Part shown: one piece after another, positions 1 through 9,182 of the stretch
Layout: every line of letters starts with the position of its first letter
How positions within the stretch are numbered: the first letter of the stretch is position 1
DNA from: Tardiphaga alba
GTDB taxonomy: Bacteria > Pseudomonadota > Alphaproteobacteria > Rhizobiales > Xanthobacteraceae
Assembly (NCBI RefSeq): GCF_018279705.1
Contig: NZ_CP036498.1
Coordinates: 1,319,001 to 1,383,000 of the forward strand
Direction of reading: 5' to 3'
Length of the DNA: 64,000 nt
Translations under genes and position numbers: made by a program
The notes under the pieces: model-generated
What the model was told of the DNA's origin: nothing
The model's input: only the letters and a program-made list of their open reading frames with translations
The model's database searches: none

Positions 1-48
1 CGAACTGGGTGGAGATCGTAACGCTGCCGTAGTTGAAACGCTGGCCTC

Positions 49-240
49 TCGCTCCCTCTCCCCGTTCTGCACGGGGAGAGGGCGGGGTGAGGGGCGTGGC
101 ACGCACGTCGTGTCAGTCGCTAATTTAGCGAGACGCCAGAGAGATTCGAGGATGTGAGGTCAGTAGTTGATCGCGTGCCATGCCCCTCACCCGCCGCGAA
201 GACGCGGCGACCTCTCCCCGCAGAAGGGCGGGGAGAGGTT
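49..240. repeat. Intergenic GC-rich palindromic repeat copies
   Basis: Two related blocks, about 55-100 and 181-240, contain short inverted CTCTCCCC/GGGGAGAG arms around small loops, plus CCCTCACC/GGTGAGGGG-type segments. This matches the dispersed intergenic palindromes common in Bradyrhizobium-like genomes. I see no gene between position 1 and the end of the aminotransferase at 264. The second copy may act as a terminator for whatever lies to the left, but it has no clear T-run. Confidence 0.6.
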
Positions 241-263
241 AAGACCAGCGCGCTTGCTATCCT

Positions 264-1520
264 TTACCCCTGCGTCACATTCGCGATCCGCTCCGGCACG
301 CCGAATTCCTTGCGGCATACATCTGCCAGCACCGCGATGCCCTCGCGGATCTCTTCATGGGAGGGGCTCGCAAAGCAGATGCGGATGTGGCTATGCGCAT
401 AGGCCTTGTCCACCGACCATTCCGGTCCCGGATTGATCGACACGCCCGCCCTCAGCGCCGCCTGATAGAGCTGCATCGCATCCACATTGTCCGGCAGTTT
501 CACCCACAGGAAGATGCCGCCCTTCGGCTCCTCGAATTCCGCCGCGGTGCCGAACTGTTCGTTCAGCGCATCCATCAGCGTGTCGAGCTTGGCGCGCAGC
601 CCGCGCGTTGCCTTCGGCACATGGGCGGCGAAATGCGCGGCGCTGTATTCGGCCAGCACCATCTGCTCCAGCGCGCCCGATCCCGCATCGGTCTTCAGCG
701 CCAGCATGTGCGACATGATCTCCCACGGCGCCACGATGTAGCCGACCCGCAGGGCAGGGGCGACCGACTTCGAGAACGAGCCGATATGGATCACGCAGCC
801 GGTCGTATCCAGTGCATGGATCGCCGGCGGTCGCTTGTGATCCCAGATCAGGTCGGCATAGCAGTCGTCCTCGAACACCGGCACGCCATATTCCGCCGAC
901 AGCTCCAGCAAGATGCGGCGGTTGCTCTCGGGCATGATGGTGGCGGTCGGGTTCTGCACCGTCGGGATCGTATAGATATATTTCGGCCGGATGCCCTTGG
1001 CCTTGAGATCCGCCAGCGCCTCGGCCAGCGCGTCCATCCGCATGCCGTCATCGTCCAGCGGGATGCCGACGATGTTGACGCCCATCCGGGTCAGGCGGTT
1101 GATCGAGCCCTGATAGCAGTCGCGCTCGATGATCACGGTGTCGCCGCGGGCGAGCAGCGCCTGGTTGACCAGGTCGAGCGCCTGCAGCGAGCCCGACACC
1201 ATCAGGATCTCGTCGGAGGTACAATTGATGCCGGCATCGCGCTTCAGCTTGTCGGCGATGAAGTTGCGCAAGGGGAGATAGCCCTGAGGTCCGCTCGCCA
1301 GCCCATAAGTGGCCAGCGTATGCCCCTCGCGGGTCAGCGCCGCCTCTGCGGCTGCCTTCAGGTCGGCCACCGGCACCTGTTCGGCATCGTTGTTACCGCC
1401 GACGAAACTGTATCTGGCGAGGCCCGTCCATCTGGCTGCGGCGGCCGGCAGGCCTGCAGGCAGCAATGGTGCGTAATCGAACTTTGCCGATCCCTTCGCA
1501 GATGCCTTTGCAGATGTCAT
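264..1520 (-). CDS. PLP-dependent aminotransferase, class I/II (LysN/ARO8-like)
   Basis: A 418-residue fold-type I aminotransferase, probably cytosolic, transferring amino groups between an amino acid and a 2-oxo acid. The PLP-binding lysine is K251 in the GSFSK motif, followed by the phosphate-binding R-V-G. The asparagine of the VQNPT motif (N190) and the EDDCY motif (217-221) complete the cofactor pocket. Length and motif spacing fit the 2-aminoadipate/aromatic aminotransferase subgroup that resembles the catalytic half of MocR regulators, but no DNA-binding domain is present. The N-terminus has an unusual Ala-Ser-Lys repeat (residues 3-13). Substrate cannot be read from sequence. It stands alone, divergent from the antiporter gene at 1670. 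Confidence 0.85.
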   Translation of the reverse strand: MTSAKASAKGSAKFDYAPLLPAGLPAAAARWTGLARYSFVGGNNDAEQVPVADLKAAAEAALTREGHTLATYGLASGPQGYLPLRNFIADKLKRDAGINCTSDEILMVSGSLQALDLVNQALLARGDTVIIERDCYQGSINRLTRMGVNIVGIPLDDDGMRMDALAEALADLKAKGIRPKYIYTIPTVQNPTATIMPESNRRILLELSAEYGVPVFEDDCYADLIWDHKRPPAIHALDTTGCVIHIGSFSKSVAPALRVGYIVAPWEIMSHMLALKTDAGSGALEQMVLAEYSAAHFAAHVPKATRGLRAKLDTLMDALNEQFGTAAEFEEPKGGIFLWVKLPDNVDAMQLYQAALRAGVSINPGPEWSVDKAYAHSHIRICFASPSHEEIREGIAVLADVCRKEFGVPERIANVTQG

Positions 1521-1669
1521 GGACGTGGTCTCCCTCGGTCATTTTGTTATGTGACAGCCCGCCTCGTTGGACGGTCCGCATGTTCAAGTTGAATTAGCCG
1601 GATTTACTGCTTTGCCCTCACGCGCTGCACCATTACAGTGCGGCCCGAAAAGCTAGATTTGGCAGGGGC

Positions 1670-3397
1670 ATGCACGACCTTATCCGCGATATTACCCTAT
1701 GTATCCTGTTTGCATGGGCCATCGGGCTGGCGGCGCATTTCTTCCGGCAACCCCTGATTCTCGCTTATCTGGTCGCCGGCTTCATCATCGGACCTTACGG
1801 CATCAAGCTGGTCAAGTCGGACGAGTCGGTCGCGACCATCTCCGAGCTCGGCTTGATCTTTATGCTGTTCATGATCGGCCTCGAGATCGATCTGAAAAAG
1901 ATCATCCGTGCTGGCAAGGTCATCCTGATCGCGGCCGGGGCGCAGCTCGTCGCCGGCTGCATATTCGGCGCCGCCTTCTTCATGGCGATAGGGTTGAGGC
2001 TCGGTGGCGGCGGCTTCGATGCGCTGTATCTGGCCGTGGCCTGCGCGCTGTCCTCGACGGTGGTGATCGTCAAGGTGCTGTACGAGAAGCGCGAGCTCGA
2101 CACGCTGCCCGGCCGCATCACGCTGGGTGTCCTGGTGATCCAGGACATTTTCGCCATCATGTTCCTCGCGATCCAGCCGAGCCTCGACAATCTGCAGATC
2201 GGCGTCGTGCTGCTGTCGTTCCTGCGGGTCGGCGCGCTGGTGGCGATCGCCTTCGCGCTCAGCCGCTATGTGCTGCCGCCGCTGTTCCATCAGATCGCGC
2301 GCCGGCCCGAACTGGTGCTGCTCGGTGCGCTCGCCTGGTGCTTCCTGATCGGCGAGATCGCCGAGCGCCTGCATCTGTCGCGCGAGATGGGATCGCTGGT
2401 GGCCGGCGTCGCGCTTTCGACGTTCCCCTATGCGCTGGACGTCACCGCCAAGGTGACCACGCTGCGCGACTTCTTCATTACGCTGTTCTTCGTCGGCGTC
2501 GGCATGACCATCCCGGTGCCGGATATGGCGACCATCAAGCTGGCGCTTCTCGTTGCGGTCTTCACGGTCGTCAGCCGCCTCGTCACCACTTTCGTGCCGC
2601 TCTATCTGATGAAGCAGGGCCTGCGCGCCAGCCTGCTGCCGGCGCTCAATCTGGCGCAGATCAGCGAATTTTCGCTGGTGGTGCTGCAGACCGGTATCGC
2701 GGCCAATCACATCACCAAGGAATGTTCGAGCGCGGCGTCCTTCGCCTTCGTCATCCTTGCGGTGCTGTCGACCTTCGCCATGGTCCAGAGCGACCAGATC
2801 ACCCGCTGGGCGATCCCGGTGCTGAAACGCTTCGGCCTGCGCGATCTCGATCACGGGCAGGGCGGCGAGGGCGATCAGGTCGAGGTCCACGGCCAGGCCC
2901 GCCGCATTGTCATCCTGGGTTTCTATCGCGCAGCCTCGGCGCTGCTGAGCGAGATCGAGCGGCAGAACAAGTCGCTGCTCGACCAGATCAGCGTGGTCGA
3001 TTTCAACCCGAACGTTTACCGGACCCTGGCCACGCGCGGACTGCATGTGGTCTATGGCGATATCAGCAATGTGGACACGCTGGTCCATGCCGGCGTCGGC
3101 AATGCCGAGATCATCATCCTCAGCGTCCCGGATTCCCTGCTCAAGGGCGCCAATAACGAGAAACTGGTTCGCCACGTCCGTTCGATCAATCCGACCGCCA
3201 AGGTCATTTCGACCGCGGACATGCTGAGCGATGTCGGCGATATCTACGCCGCCGGTGCGGATTACGTCACCGTCACCCGCCTCAGCGACGCCCATGCGCT
3301 CTACGAGGTCATCGAGGCGGTGGACCAAGGCCTGTTGCAGGCCAAGCGCGCGGATCTGGATACGCAACTGGCCGAACGCCGCGAAGTGCTGCCGTAG
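1670..3397 (+). CDS. Kef-type K+/H+ antiporter (CPA2) with C-terminal TrkA-N domain
   Basis: A 575-residue inner-membrane cation/proton antiporter. Residues about 5-375 are a run of hydrophobic segments of the Na_H_Exchanger (CPA2) family, and about 405-530 are a cytoplasmic Rossmann-like TrkA-N (RCK) domain that normally gates the channel through nucleotide binding. Oddly, the first strand of that domain reads ILGFYRAASA, not the usual GxGxxG, so nucleotide binding may be altered or lost. A GGCAGGGGC purine-rich stretch abuts the ATG. The gene is monocistronic, about 150 bp from the divergent aminotransferase. KefB/KefC and YbaL are the nearest named relatives; I cannot assign one. Confidence 0.85.
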   Translation: MHDLIRDITLCILFAWAIGLAAHFFRQPLILAYLVAGFIIGPYGIKLVKSDESVATISELGLIFMLFMIGLEIDLKKIIRAGKVILIAAGAQLVAGCIFGAAFFMAIGLRLGGGGFDALYLAVACALSSTVVIVKVLYEKRELDTLPGRITLGVLVIQDIFAIMFLAIQPSLDNLQIGVVLLSFLRVGALVAIAFALSRYVLPPLFHQIARRPELVLLGALAWCFLIGEIAERLHLSREMGSLVAGVALSTFPYALDVTAKVTTLRDFFITLFFVGVGMTIPVPDMATIKLALLVAVFTVVSRLVTTFVPLYLMKQGLRASLLPALNLAQISEFSLVVLQTGIAANHITKECSSAASFAFVILAVLSTFAMVQSDQITRWAIPVLKRFGLRDLDHGQGGEGDQVEVHGQARRIVILGFYRAASALLSEIERQNKSLLDQISVVDFNPNVYRTLATRGLHVVYGDISNVDTLVHAGVGNAEIIILSVPDSLLKGANNEKLVRHVRSINPTAKVISTADMLSDVGDIYAAGADYVTVTRLSDAHALYEVIEAVDQGLLQAKRADLDTQLAERREVLP

Positions 3398-3519
3398 TTT
3401 GTTTTTCCCTTTCCGCCCATTCCGCACTGCGAACCCGCATACCGCCCCCCGTTTCCCCCGGGTTGCACCGCCCACCGCTCTGCGCCATATCACCTGTCAC
3501 AAAACGCGAGAGCATCCCG

Positions 3520-4590
3520 ATGGCCGATCCGATTTCTGACGTTCTGCAAGCCTTCGCCGCCGGCGAAATGGTCGTGGTCACCGATGACGATGATCGCGAG
3601 GGGGAAGGCGACCTCATCGTCGCCGCGCAGTTCTGCAATGCCGAGAAGATGGCCTTCATCATCCGCCACACCTCCGGCATCGTCTGCGCGCCCATCACCA
3701 CCGAGGATGCCCGCCGGCTGCGGCTCGATCCGATGGTCGTCAACAACGACAGCAATCACACCACCGCCTTCACGGTGTCGATCGACTACAAGCCGGACAA
3801 CGGCACCGGCATCTCCGCTGAGGAGCGCGCCTCCTGCTGCCGCGCACTGACCAATCCCAATGCCGGCGCCAACGACTTCGCGCGCCCCGGCCATATCTTC
3901 CCGCTGATCGCCAAGGATGGCGGCGTGCTGATGCGCTCCGGCCATACCGAAGCCGCCGTCGATCTCTGCAAACTGTCCAATCTCGCGCCGGTCGGCGTCA
4001 TCAGCGAGCTGATGAATGACGACGGCTCGGTGATGAAAGGCCAGCAGGTCGTGGACTTCGCGGCGAAGCACAAGCTCAAGCACGTCACCATCGCCGACAT
4101 GATCTCGTATCGTCAGGCGCGCGAGAAGCTGATCGAGCGCGTCTCGACCTTCACCACCGATAGCCCGATCGGTTCCCTGCAGGGCTACTCCTACCGTTCG
4201 CCCTTCGATCCGATCCACCACGTCGCCTTCGTTTATGGCAGCGTCGGCGACGGCAAGAATGTGCTGGTGCGCTTCCACAAGCCGAATATCGCGCGCGATA
4301 CGTTCAACGGCCCGGCGAAGATGAACGTCGTGCTGGAGCGCTTCAAGAAGAACGGCAGCGGTGTGCTGGTATATCTGCGCGATGGCGCCGCCGGCGTTCC
4401 CGTCGAGCCGCTCGCCACATCGTCGGAAGCCGACCGCAACCGGCAGTGGCGTGAAATCGGCGTCGGTGCGCAGATTTTGCGCGATCTCGGCGTCACCTCG
4501 ATCCGCCATCTCACCTCGTCGGCCCACGACTATAAGGGCCTGTCGGGTTTCGGCATCGAGATCGCCTGCAACGAACAGCTTGAAGGCTAA
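3520..4590 (+). CDS. ribB: 3,4-dihydroxy-2-butanone-4-phosphate synthase with degenerate RibA-like domain (RibBX type)
   Basis: The 356-residue protein makes 3,4-dihydroxy-2-butanone 4-phosphate from ribulose 5-phosphate for riboflavin synthesis. The N-terminal 200 residues are RibB, with the acidic metal/substrate motif D-R-E-G-E (R26, E27, E29) and the HTSG motif. Residues about 208-356 align with GTP cyclohydrolase II, but its three zinc cysteines are absent: the segment after VRFHKPN has no Cys and the usual Cys-Asp-Cys is gone. The domain therefore should not be an active RibA. Hybrid RibB proteins of this kind (RibBX) are known in rhizobia. The ATG at 3520 was chosen over an upstream in-frame Met at 3463 because the conserved domain begins directly after it. 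Confidence 0.88.
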   Translation: MADPISDVLQAFAAGEMVVVTDDDDREGEGDLIVAAQFCNAEKMAFIIRHTSGIVCAPITTEDARRLRLDPMVVNNDSNHTTAFTVSIDYKPDNGTGISAEERASCCRALTNPNAGANDFARPGHIFPLIAKDGGVLMRSGHTEAAVDLCKLSNLAPVGVISELMNDDGSVMKGQQVVDFAAKHKLKHVTIADMISYRQAREKLIERVSTFTTDSPIGSLQGYSYRSPFDPIHHVAFVYGSVGDGKNVLVRFHKPNIARDTFNGPAKMNVVLERFKKNGSGVLVYLRDGAAGVPVEPLATSSEADRNRQWREIGVGAQILRDLGVTSIRHLTSSAHDYKGLSGFGIEIACNEQLEG

Positions 4591-4729
4591 AGGTCCAAGA
4601 CCTAAAATGCCGCATTCCGCATAGGCCAAAGCCGCTCCGGCGGCTTTGGCTCGTGTGAGAGACATCACGCGCCGGCAAGGAAACAAAAAGCCCGCGCGTC
4701 CGATCAATCACGATGTGAAAGGGACTTCG

Positions 4730-5935
4730 ATGAGCGTTAAGGGTAAGGACAAGCCCGCTGCGAATTTTCAGTGGGACGATGCGTTCCTGCTCGATGGGCA
4801 GCTCACCGAAGACGAGCGCATGATCCGCGACACCGCGCGCGCTTATGCCCAGGACAAGCTGCTGCCGCGCGTCACCAATGCTTATCTCAACGAGCACACC
4901 GACCGTGAGATCTTCAACGAGATGGGCGAGCTCGGCCTGATCGGCGTGACGCTGCCGGAAGACTATGGCTGCGCCAATGCCAGCTATGTCGCCTACGGCC
5001 TGATCGCCCGTGAAATCGAGCGCGTCGACTCCGGCTACCGCTCGATGAACTCGGTACAGTCGTCACTGGTGATGTATCCGATCTACGCTTACGGCAGCGA
5101 AGAGCAGCGCAAGAAGTATCTGCCCAAGCTCGCCACTGGCGAGTGGGTCGGCTGCTTCGGCCTGACCGAGCCCGATGCCGGTTCCGATCCCGGCGGCATG
5201 AAGACCCGCGCCGAGAAGGTGTCGGACGGCTACAAGCTGACCGGCTCGAAGATGTGGATCTCGAACGCCCCGATCGCCGACGTGTTCGTGGTGTGGGCGA
5301 AGTCCGCCGCCCATGACAACCAGATCCGCGGCTTCGTGCTCGAAAAGGGCATGAAGGGCCTGTCGGCGCCGAAGATTGGCGGCAAGCTCAGCTTGCGCGC
5401 CTCGATCACCGGCGAAATCGTCATGGATGGCGTGATCGTTCCGGAAGAGAACCTGCTGCCCAACGTGTCCGGCCTCAAGGGCCCGTTCGGTTGCCTCAAC
5501 CGCGCCCGCTACGGCATCTCGTGGGGCGTGCTCGGCGCTGCCGAGGACTGCATGGCCCGCGCCCGCCAGTACACGCTGGACCGCAAGCAGTTCAACCGTC
5601 CGCTCGCCGCCACCCAGCTGGTGCAGAAGAAGCTCGCCGACATGCTCACCGAGATCTCGCTCGGCCTGCAGGGCAGCTTGCGCGTCGGCCGCCTGATGGA
5701 TGAGGGCAATTTCCATCCGGACATGATCTCGGTGGTGAAGCGCAACAATTGCGGCAAGGCCCTCGACATCGCTCGCGTCGCCCGCGACATGCATGGCGGC
5801 AACGGCATCCAGATCGAATATCAGGTCATGCGCCACGCGCAGAACTTGGAAACCGTGAACACCTATGAGGGCACGCATGACGTCCACGCGTTGATCCTCG
5901 GCCGTGCCATCACCGGCATCCAGGCATTCGGCTGA
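4730..5935 (+). CDS. gcdH: Glutaryl-CoA dehydrogenase
   Basis: A 401-residue flavoprotein of the acyl-CoA dehydrogenase family that oxidises and decarboxylates glutaryl-CoA to crotonyl-CoA in lysine/tryptophan/aromatic degradation, passing electrons to ETF. The [11 protein letters not shown] segment, the [10 protein letters not shown] segment and the C-terminal [16 protein letters not shown] block match mitochondrial and bacterial GCDH almost residue for residue, and the catalytic glutamate is E380 in YEG. The start at 4730 follows an AAAGGGA ribosome-binding site; an upstream in-frame start at 4646 lacks one. The gene ends in a strong terminator at 5958 and is not in an obvious operon. Confidence 0.93.
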   Translation: MSVKGKDKPAANFQWDDAFLLDGQLTEDERMIRDTARAYAQDKLLPRVTNAYLNEHTDREIFNEMGELGLIGVTLPEDYGCANASYVAYGLIAREIERVDSGYRSMNSVQSSLVMYPIYAYGSEEQRKKYLPKLATGEWVGCFGLTEPDAGSDPGGMKTRAEKVSDGYKLTGSKMWISNAPIADVFVVWAKSAAHDNQIRGFVLEKGMKGLSAPKIGGKLSLRASITGEIVMDGVIVPEENLLPNVSGLKGPFGCLNRARYGISWGVLGAAEDCMARARQYTLDRKQFNRPLAATQLVQKKLADMLTEISLGLQGSLRVGRLMDEGNFHPDMISVVKRNNCGKALDIARVARDMHGGNGIQIEYQVMRHAQNLETVNTYEGTHDVHALILGRAITGIQAFG

Positions 5936-5957
5936 GCGGAAGTTCTGTTAGCTTTGC

Positions 5958-5995
5958 GAAATGCCCGGCCTTGCGCCGGGCATTTCTGTTTTTGC
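5958..5995 (+). terminator. Rho-independent terminator after gcdH
   Basis: Perfect 11-bp stem GAAATGCCCGG / CCGGGCATTTC with a short loop, followed by a T-rich stretch, 22 bp downstream of the gcdH stop codon. Confidence 0.85.
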
Positions 5996-6029
5996 GCGCA
6001 CGTAACTTTGCGCAGCTGCCTGTGGTGTC

Positions 6030-6180
6030 CCTCCCCCTTGTGGGGAGGGTGGCGCGTAGCGCCGGGTGGGGGTGCACCACGTGACGTCATACCGTGGGGC
6101 ACCCCCACCCGACCGTCCCAAGTGGGCCGGCCACCTATGGCGGACGAATTCGTCCGCCAGACCCCGCCAGGGGGAGGGAA
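6030..6180. repeat. Intergenic palindromic repeat
   Basis: The 360-bp gap between gcdH and the next gene contains a CCCCACC/GGTGGGG-rich palindromic element, a GGCGGACGAATTCGTCCGCC perfect palindrome (6138-6157) and flanking CCCTCCCCC/GGGGGAGGG arms. A related element with the same GACGAATTCGTC core recurs at about 29111-29122. No coding sequence is supported here apart from the promoter/leader of the downstream gene. Confidence 0.65.
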
Positions 6181-6294
6181 AACAAGAGTACCATCGCGAT
6201 ACTCAGCGCATGGCAGGCGCGTTTCTGCACCGTTTGCTTTCGCGCATTGTCTTGCTAGTCATCAAGGCAACAACACGCCTGGGAAGGACCGACC

Positions 6295-7227
6295 ATGAGC
6301 GCCAAGGACAGCAGCGACAACGACGACATCCCGTTCAACCGCACCTATCCGCTGCAGCCCGGCGTCGTCGATCATGTGCGTCCCGGCGTCCGCCGCGTCC
6401 TCTGCAACAATCCGTCGCCTTTCACCTTCACCGGCACCAACAGCTACATCGTCGGCACCGGCAATGTCGCGATCATCGATCCCGGTCCGGACAATGAAGC
6501 GCATGCGCAGGCGCTGCTCGATGCGGTGAAGGGCGAGACTGTGACGCATATCATCGTCACTCACACCCATAGCGACCACTCGCCGAACACCAAACGCATC
6601 AAGGCCGCCACCGGCGCCACCGTTTATGCGGAAGGCCCGCACCGCGCCTCGCGCCCGCGTTTCGAGAGCGAGAAGCATTCGCCGGAATCCGGCGCCGACC
6701 GTGACTTCAGGCCGGATGTGCTGGTGCGCGACGGCGACGTCATCGAAGGCGATGGCTGGGCGCTGGAGGGCGTGGCGACGCCGGGCCACACCGCCAATCA
6801 CATGGCATTCTCCTGGCGTGAAAAGAACTATCTGTTCGTCGCCGATCACGTGATGGGCTGGTCCACCTCCATCGTCGCGCCGCCCGACGGCTCGATGATC
6901 GATTACATGGCCTCGCTGGAGAAACTCGCCGCGCGGCCCGAGGATCTGTATTTCTCCGGCCACGGCCCGGACATTCCCGATGCCCAGCGCTTCGTCCGTT
7001 TCCTGATCCGCCACCGCAAGGCCCGCGAGGCCTCGATCCTGCATCGGCTTGCCAAGGGCGAGGCCGATATCCCGACCATCGTGCGCGCGATCTATATCGG
7101 GCTCGATCCACGCCTCTCAGGCGCTGCCGGCTATTCCGTGCTCGCGCATCTGGAAGATCTGGTTGCCCGTGGCGTGGTGCTGACGGAAGGCGATCCGGTG
7201 ATCGGCGGAAGCTATCGCGTGGCGTGA
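6295..7227 (+). CDS. MBL-fold metallo-hydrolase with C-terminal winged helix (LACTB2-like)
   Basis: A 310-residue metallo-beta-lactamase-fold protein. The binuclear metal motif THTHSDH lies at residues 89-95 (H90, H92, D94, H95); further ligands are in the GHTANHM and SGHGP segments. The C-terminal 60 residues match the small winged-helix tail of the LACTB2/hydroxyacylglutathione-hydrolase-like subgroup. Members cleave thioesters or RNA phosphodiesters, so the substrate is open. No signal peptide, hence cytosolic. GGAAGGA precedes the ATG. The last 16 bp overlap convergently with a small minus-strand gene. Confidence 0.85.
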   Translation: MSAKDSSDNDDIPFNRTYPLQPGVVDHVRPGVRRVLCNNPSPFTFTGTNSYIVGTGNVAIIDPGPDNEAHAQALLDAVKGETVTHIIVTHTHSDHSPNTKRIKAATGATVYAEGPHRASRPRFESEKHSPESGADRDFRPDVLVRDGDVIEGDGWALEGVATPGHTANHMAFSWREKNYLFVADHVMGWSTSIVAPPDGSMIDYMASLEKLAARPEDLYFSGHGPDIPDAQRFVRFLIRHRKAREASILHRLAKGEADIPTIVRAIYIGLDPRLSGAAGYSVLAHLEDLVARGVVLTEGDPVIGGSYRVA

Positions 7228-7373
7228 GGCGCCGGGTCGCGGGCTTTTCGTTCAGCCTCACGCGCGCGGGCGGTTTCGGCGCGCAGTTTGGGAGATTCAT
7301 AGCGCACGATTGCGATCATCAGAATCGTACAAATCAGCGGCCAAAGAATTACGGCGATGTCGAGGAGCGTCAA
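7212..7373 (-). CDS. Small membrane protein (53 aa), second gene of a coupled pair
   Basis: Predicted 53-residue protein with one hydrophobic segment (about residues 3-23) followed by a strongly charged Arg/Glu/Ala tail. I propose a TTG start at 7373 because this TTG overlaps the TGA of the preceding gene by four bases (TTGA), the classic arrangement for translational coupling. A longer reading from 7436 would overlap the upstream gene by 67 bp. The 3' end overlaps the convergent metallo-hydrolase gene by 16 bp. No family recognised. Confidence 0.5.
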   Translation of the reverse strand: MTLLDIAVILWPLICTILMIAIVRYESPKLRAETARAREAERKARDPAPHATR

Positions 7374-7603
7374 TCTTCCAACTCCCTGATTTCGGCCCTT
7401 CCGGCCAAATGAAACAGGATGCTGCCGATCAGGCAAACCAACGCAATTAGCGAGACCACAGAAACATCGGTGGCAGAGGAGAGGGCTCCAATAAGACGCG
7501 CAACCATTGGCCCCACCGCTCCAACAGATATAAGCCCAACCGATACCGAATTAAACCATCCGGCCTTCAGCTTCTTCAATTCGTTCCGCGCAGCCTTCCC
7601 CAT
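7370..7603 (-). CDS. Small two-helix membrane protein (77 aa), unknown function
   Basis: A 77-residue protein with a basic N-terminus, two hydrophobic segments (about 17-37 and 47-67) and an acidic C-terminal tail (AEIRELED). Base composition is visibly less GC-rich than the flanking genes and synonymous choices are less biased, which suggests recent acquisition. ATG at 7603 is chosen over TTG at 7606; the ribosome-binding site is weak. Translation is probably coupled to the 53-aa gene through a TTGA overlap. No homology recognised; topology alone would suit a small holin-like, toxin-like or accessory membrane protein, but nothing proves any of these. Confidence 0.55.
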   Translation of the reverse strand: MGKAARNELKKLKAGWFNSVSVGLISVGAVGPMVARLIGALSSATDVSVVSLIALVCLIGSILFHLAGRAEIRELED

Positions 7604-7661
7604 CAATGCAATCTAAGATTGTTTGTTTAGATTGGCTAGCGGTATTTGGCAACGTCCCCGC

Positions 7662-8501
7662 CTACTTCTTCCCCTTCACCGCCCCCTTTGCCGCCGGGGT
7701 TGCCTTCTGCTTCGGTGCATTGTCCACGGCCGTATTGATATCCTCGATCAGCTTCGCCACGCGCGATGCGTTGCTGCCGAAATCGCCTTCGAAATAGCGA
7801 GAGGATGAGCGGATATCGACGCGCGAGCCTTCGCCATCCGCCACGAAGCGGATCGAGACGTCTTCGCGAAACCCCATGATCGGCGTGCGCGCCACCGCCT
7901 CGATGCGGCCCATTCGGCGCGGCGGCAGCGGTGCGCGCTCGTCGATCACCAGCCACTTGCGCTTGTTGACCAGCGCCAGCGTCACCTCATAGGCGCGTTG
8001 CACCGGCACTTCGAGTTCGATGGGCTCGATATCGGGGTACGCGATGCGCTGCTGCTCGGCGGAATACAGGCCGGCATAGACGGCGGAATTGGTGCCGTCT
8101 CCGCTGCGCAGCCGCGCCAGCGCCTCGAAGCGCGGCGGATCGATCGGGTCGGTGCTGATGTCGTGGATCTTCGGCAGCTTGTTATACTGCCAGGCGAGGT
8201 AACCGGGATAAGCGAGGATCACCGCATCCAGCAGCAGCGCCACCAGGATGGCGCTCATGCCGCGCGAGCCGTTGTGCCAGATCGCCGCAAAGCCGGCGAG
8301 CGCCACCAGGATCGACAGGCCGGCCAGGCCGAGCGCGCCGACAAACGTCATCAGCGCCGGCTTCACCTCGAGGAACCCGAACCGCACGATGATGATCGAG
8401 ACCACCGCCGCCACGGCGGAAAACACCGCCAGCCGCCGGGCCCACAGCGCCAGGATAGACATCGGCTCCGACTGATAGGCGGAGGAAAACCTGCGGGCCA
8501 T
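7662..8501 (-). CDS. DUF1499 family membrane protein
   Basis: A 279-residue protein with three or four N-terminal hydrophobic segments (about 14-110) and a soluble C-terminal DUF1499 domain (about 120-265). The domain includes the typical KRKWLVIDE, FREDVSIRF and SRVDIRSSSRYFEGDFG blocks. The C-terminus is a Lys/Ala-rich tail. Function unknown; DUF1499 proteins are widespread in alphaproteobacteria as envelope proteins. Monocistronic, with about 160 bp of upstream sequence before the next gene. Confidence 0.82.
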   Translation of the reverse strand: MARRFSSAYQSEPMSILALWARRLAVFSAVAAVVSIIIVRFGFLEVKPALMTFVGALGLAGLSILVALAGFAAIWHNGSRGMSAILVALLLDAVILAYPGYLAWQYNKLPKIHDISTDPIDPPRFEALARLRSGDGTNSAVYAGLYSAEQQRIAYPDIEPIELEVPVQRAYEVTLALVNKRKWLVIDERAPLPPRRMGRIEAVARTPIMGFREDVSIRFVADGEGSRVDIRSSSRYFEGDFGSNASRVAKLIEDINTAVDNAPKQKATPAAKGAVKGKK

Positions 8502-8660
8502 GGATCACTTCTACCAAGGGGGAGCCAAGGGGTAGGCAAAGGGTATGCAAGGCGCATCGCGCCGTTCCGAACAGACGCCTGAAGACCATGCCGGGGCGTG
8601 AAATTCAAGGTGCTTGGTCGATGGATCGCCTTGTTTAGAATGGATGTGCGGCCGCCGACT

Positions 8661-9182
8661 TCATGCGCCCGGCAGCTTGATCCCCAGTGCCTTCAGTGCC
8701 GCAAGCATGCGCTCCGGCGGCGCCATCTTGATCTTCGCGATCTTGCCGGTTTCCAGCAGGCTCTTGAGGTTCGACAGGATCGCCGGCCAGCCGGTGCGTC
8801 CGCCGGACAGGATGTCGTCACTGAGTTCGCGGTCCTGCGATTGCGTGAGCGTGAGCTTCACGGCTTCGCCGGCCTGTTCGATCTCGTAGGTCACCAGCGT
8901 CGATCCGAGCGCGTCGACAAGGCCGGGCCAATTCAGATCGAAGGTCACAGTGAGCGTGCGCGGCGGATCATACGCGATCACTTCGCCACCGATATGCAGC
9001 GAGCCATCCGGCATCAGCACGCGAAACGCCCCGCCGATCTTGTCCTCGACCACGACATCGAACCCGTGGAAATAGGCGCGGCTGAATTCCGCCGATGTCA
9101 GCGCCTGCCAGACTTTCTCCGGGGTCGACGCGATATAGATTGTGTAGACGATGGCGGGTTTGAATTTGGCGGTATCGATCAT
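8661..9182 (-). CDS. SRPBCC/AHSA1-type START-like domain protein
   Basis: A 173-residue protein of the activator-of-Hsp90-ATPase-homologue (SRPBCC) family. The signature IYIASTPEKVWQAL is followed by a PPRTLTVTF strand and a long C-terminal helix with GWPAILSNLKSLLETG. Such proteins bind hydrophobic ligands in a helix-grip fold and often sit beside ArsR regulators; none is present here. I choose the ATG at 9182, preceded by AAAGGA at 8-nt spacing. A longer reading would start with GTG at 9254 without a ribosome-binding site. Divergent from the LysE-type gene. Confidence 0.8.
   Translation of the reverse strand: MIDTAKFKPAIVYTIYIASTPEKVWQALTSAEFSRAYFHGFDVVVEDKIGGAFRVLMPDGSLHIGGEVIAYDPPRTLTVTFDLNWPGLVDALGSTLVTYEIEQAGEAVKLTLTQSQDRELSDDILSGGRTGWPAILSNLKSLLETGKIAKIKMAPPERMLAALKALGIKLPGA

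Noticed and set aside
1697..3493. 598-codon minus-strand frame
   Set aside because: Antisense to the Kef antiporter, low-complexity charged composition, no start signals.
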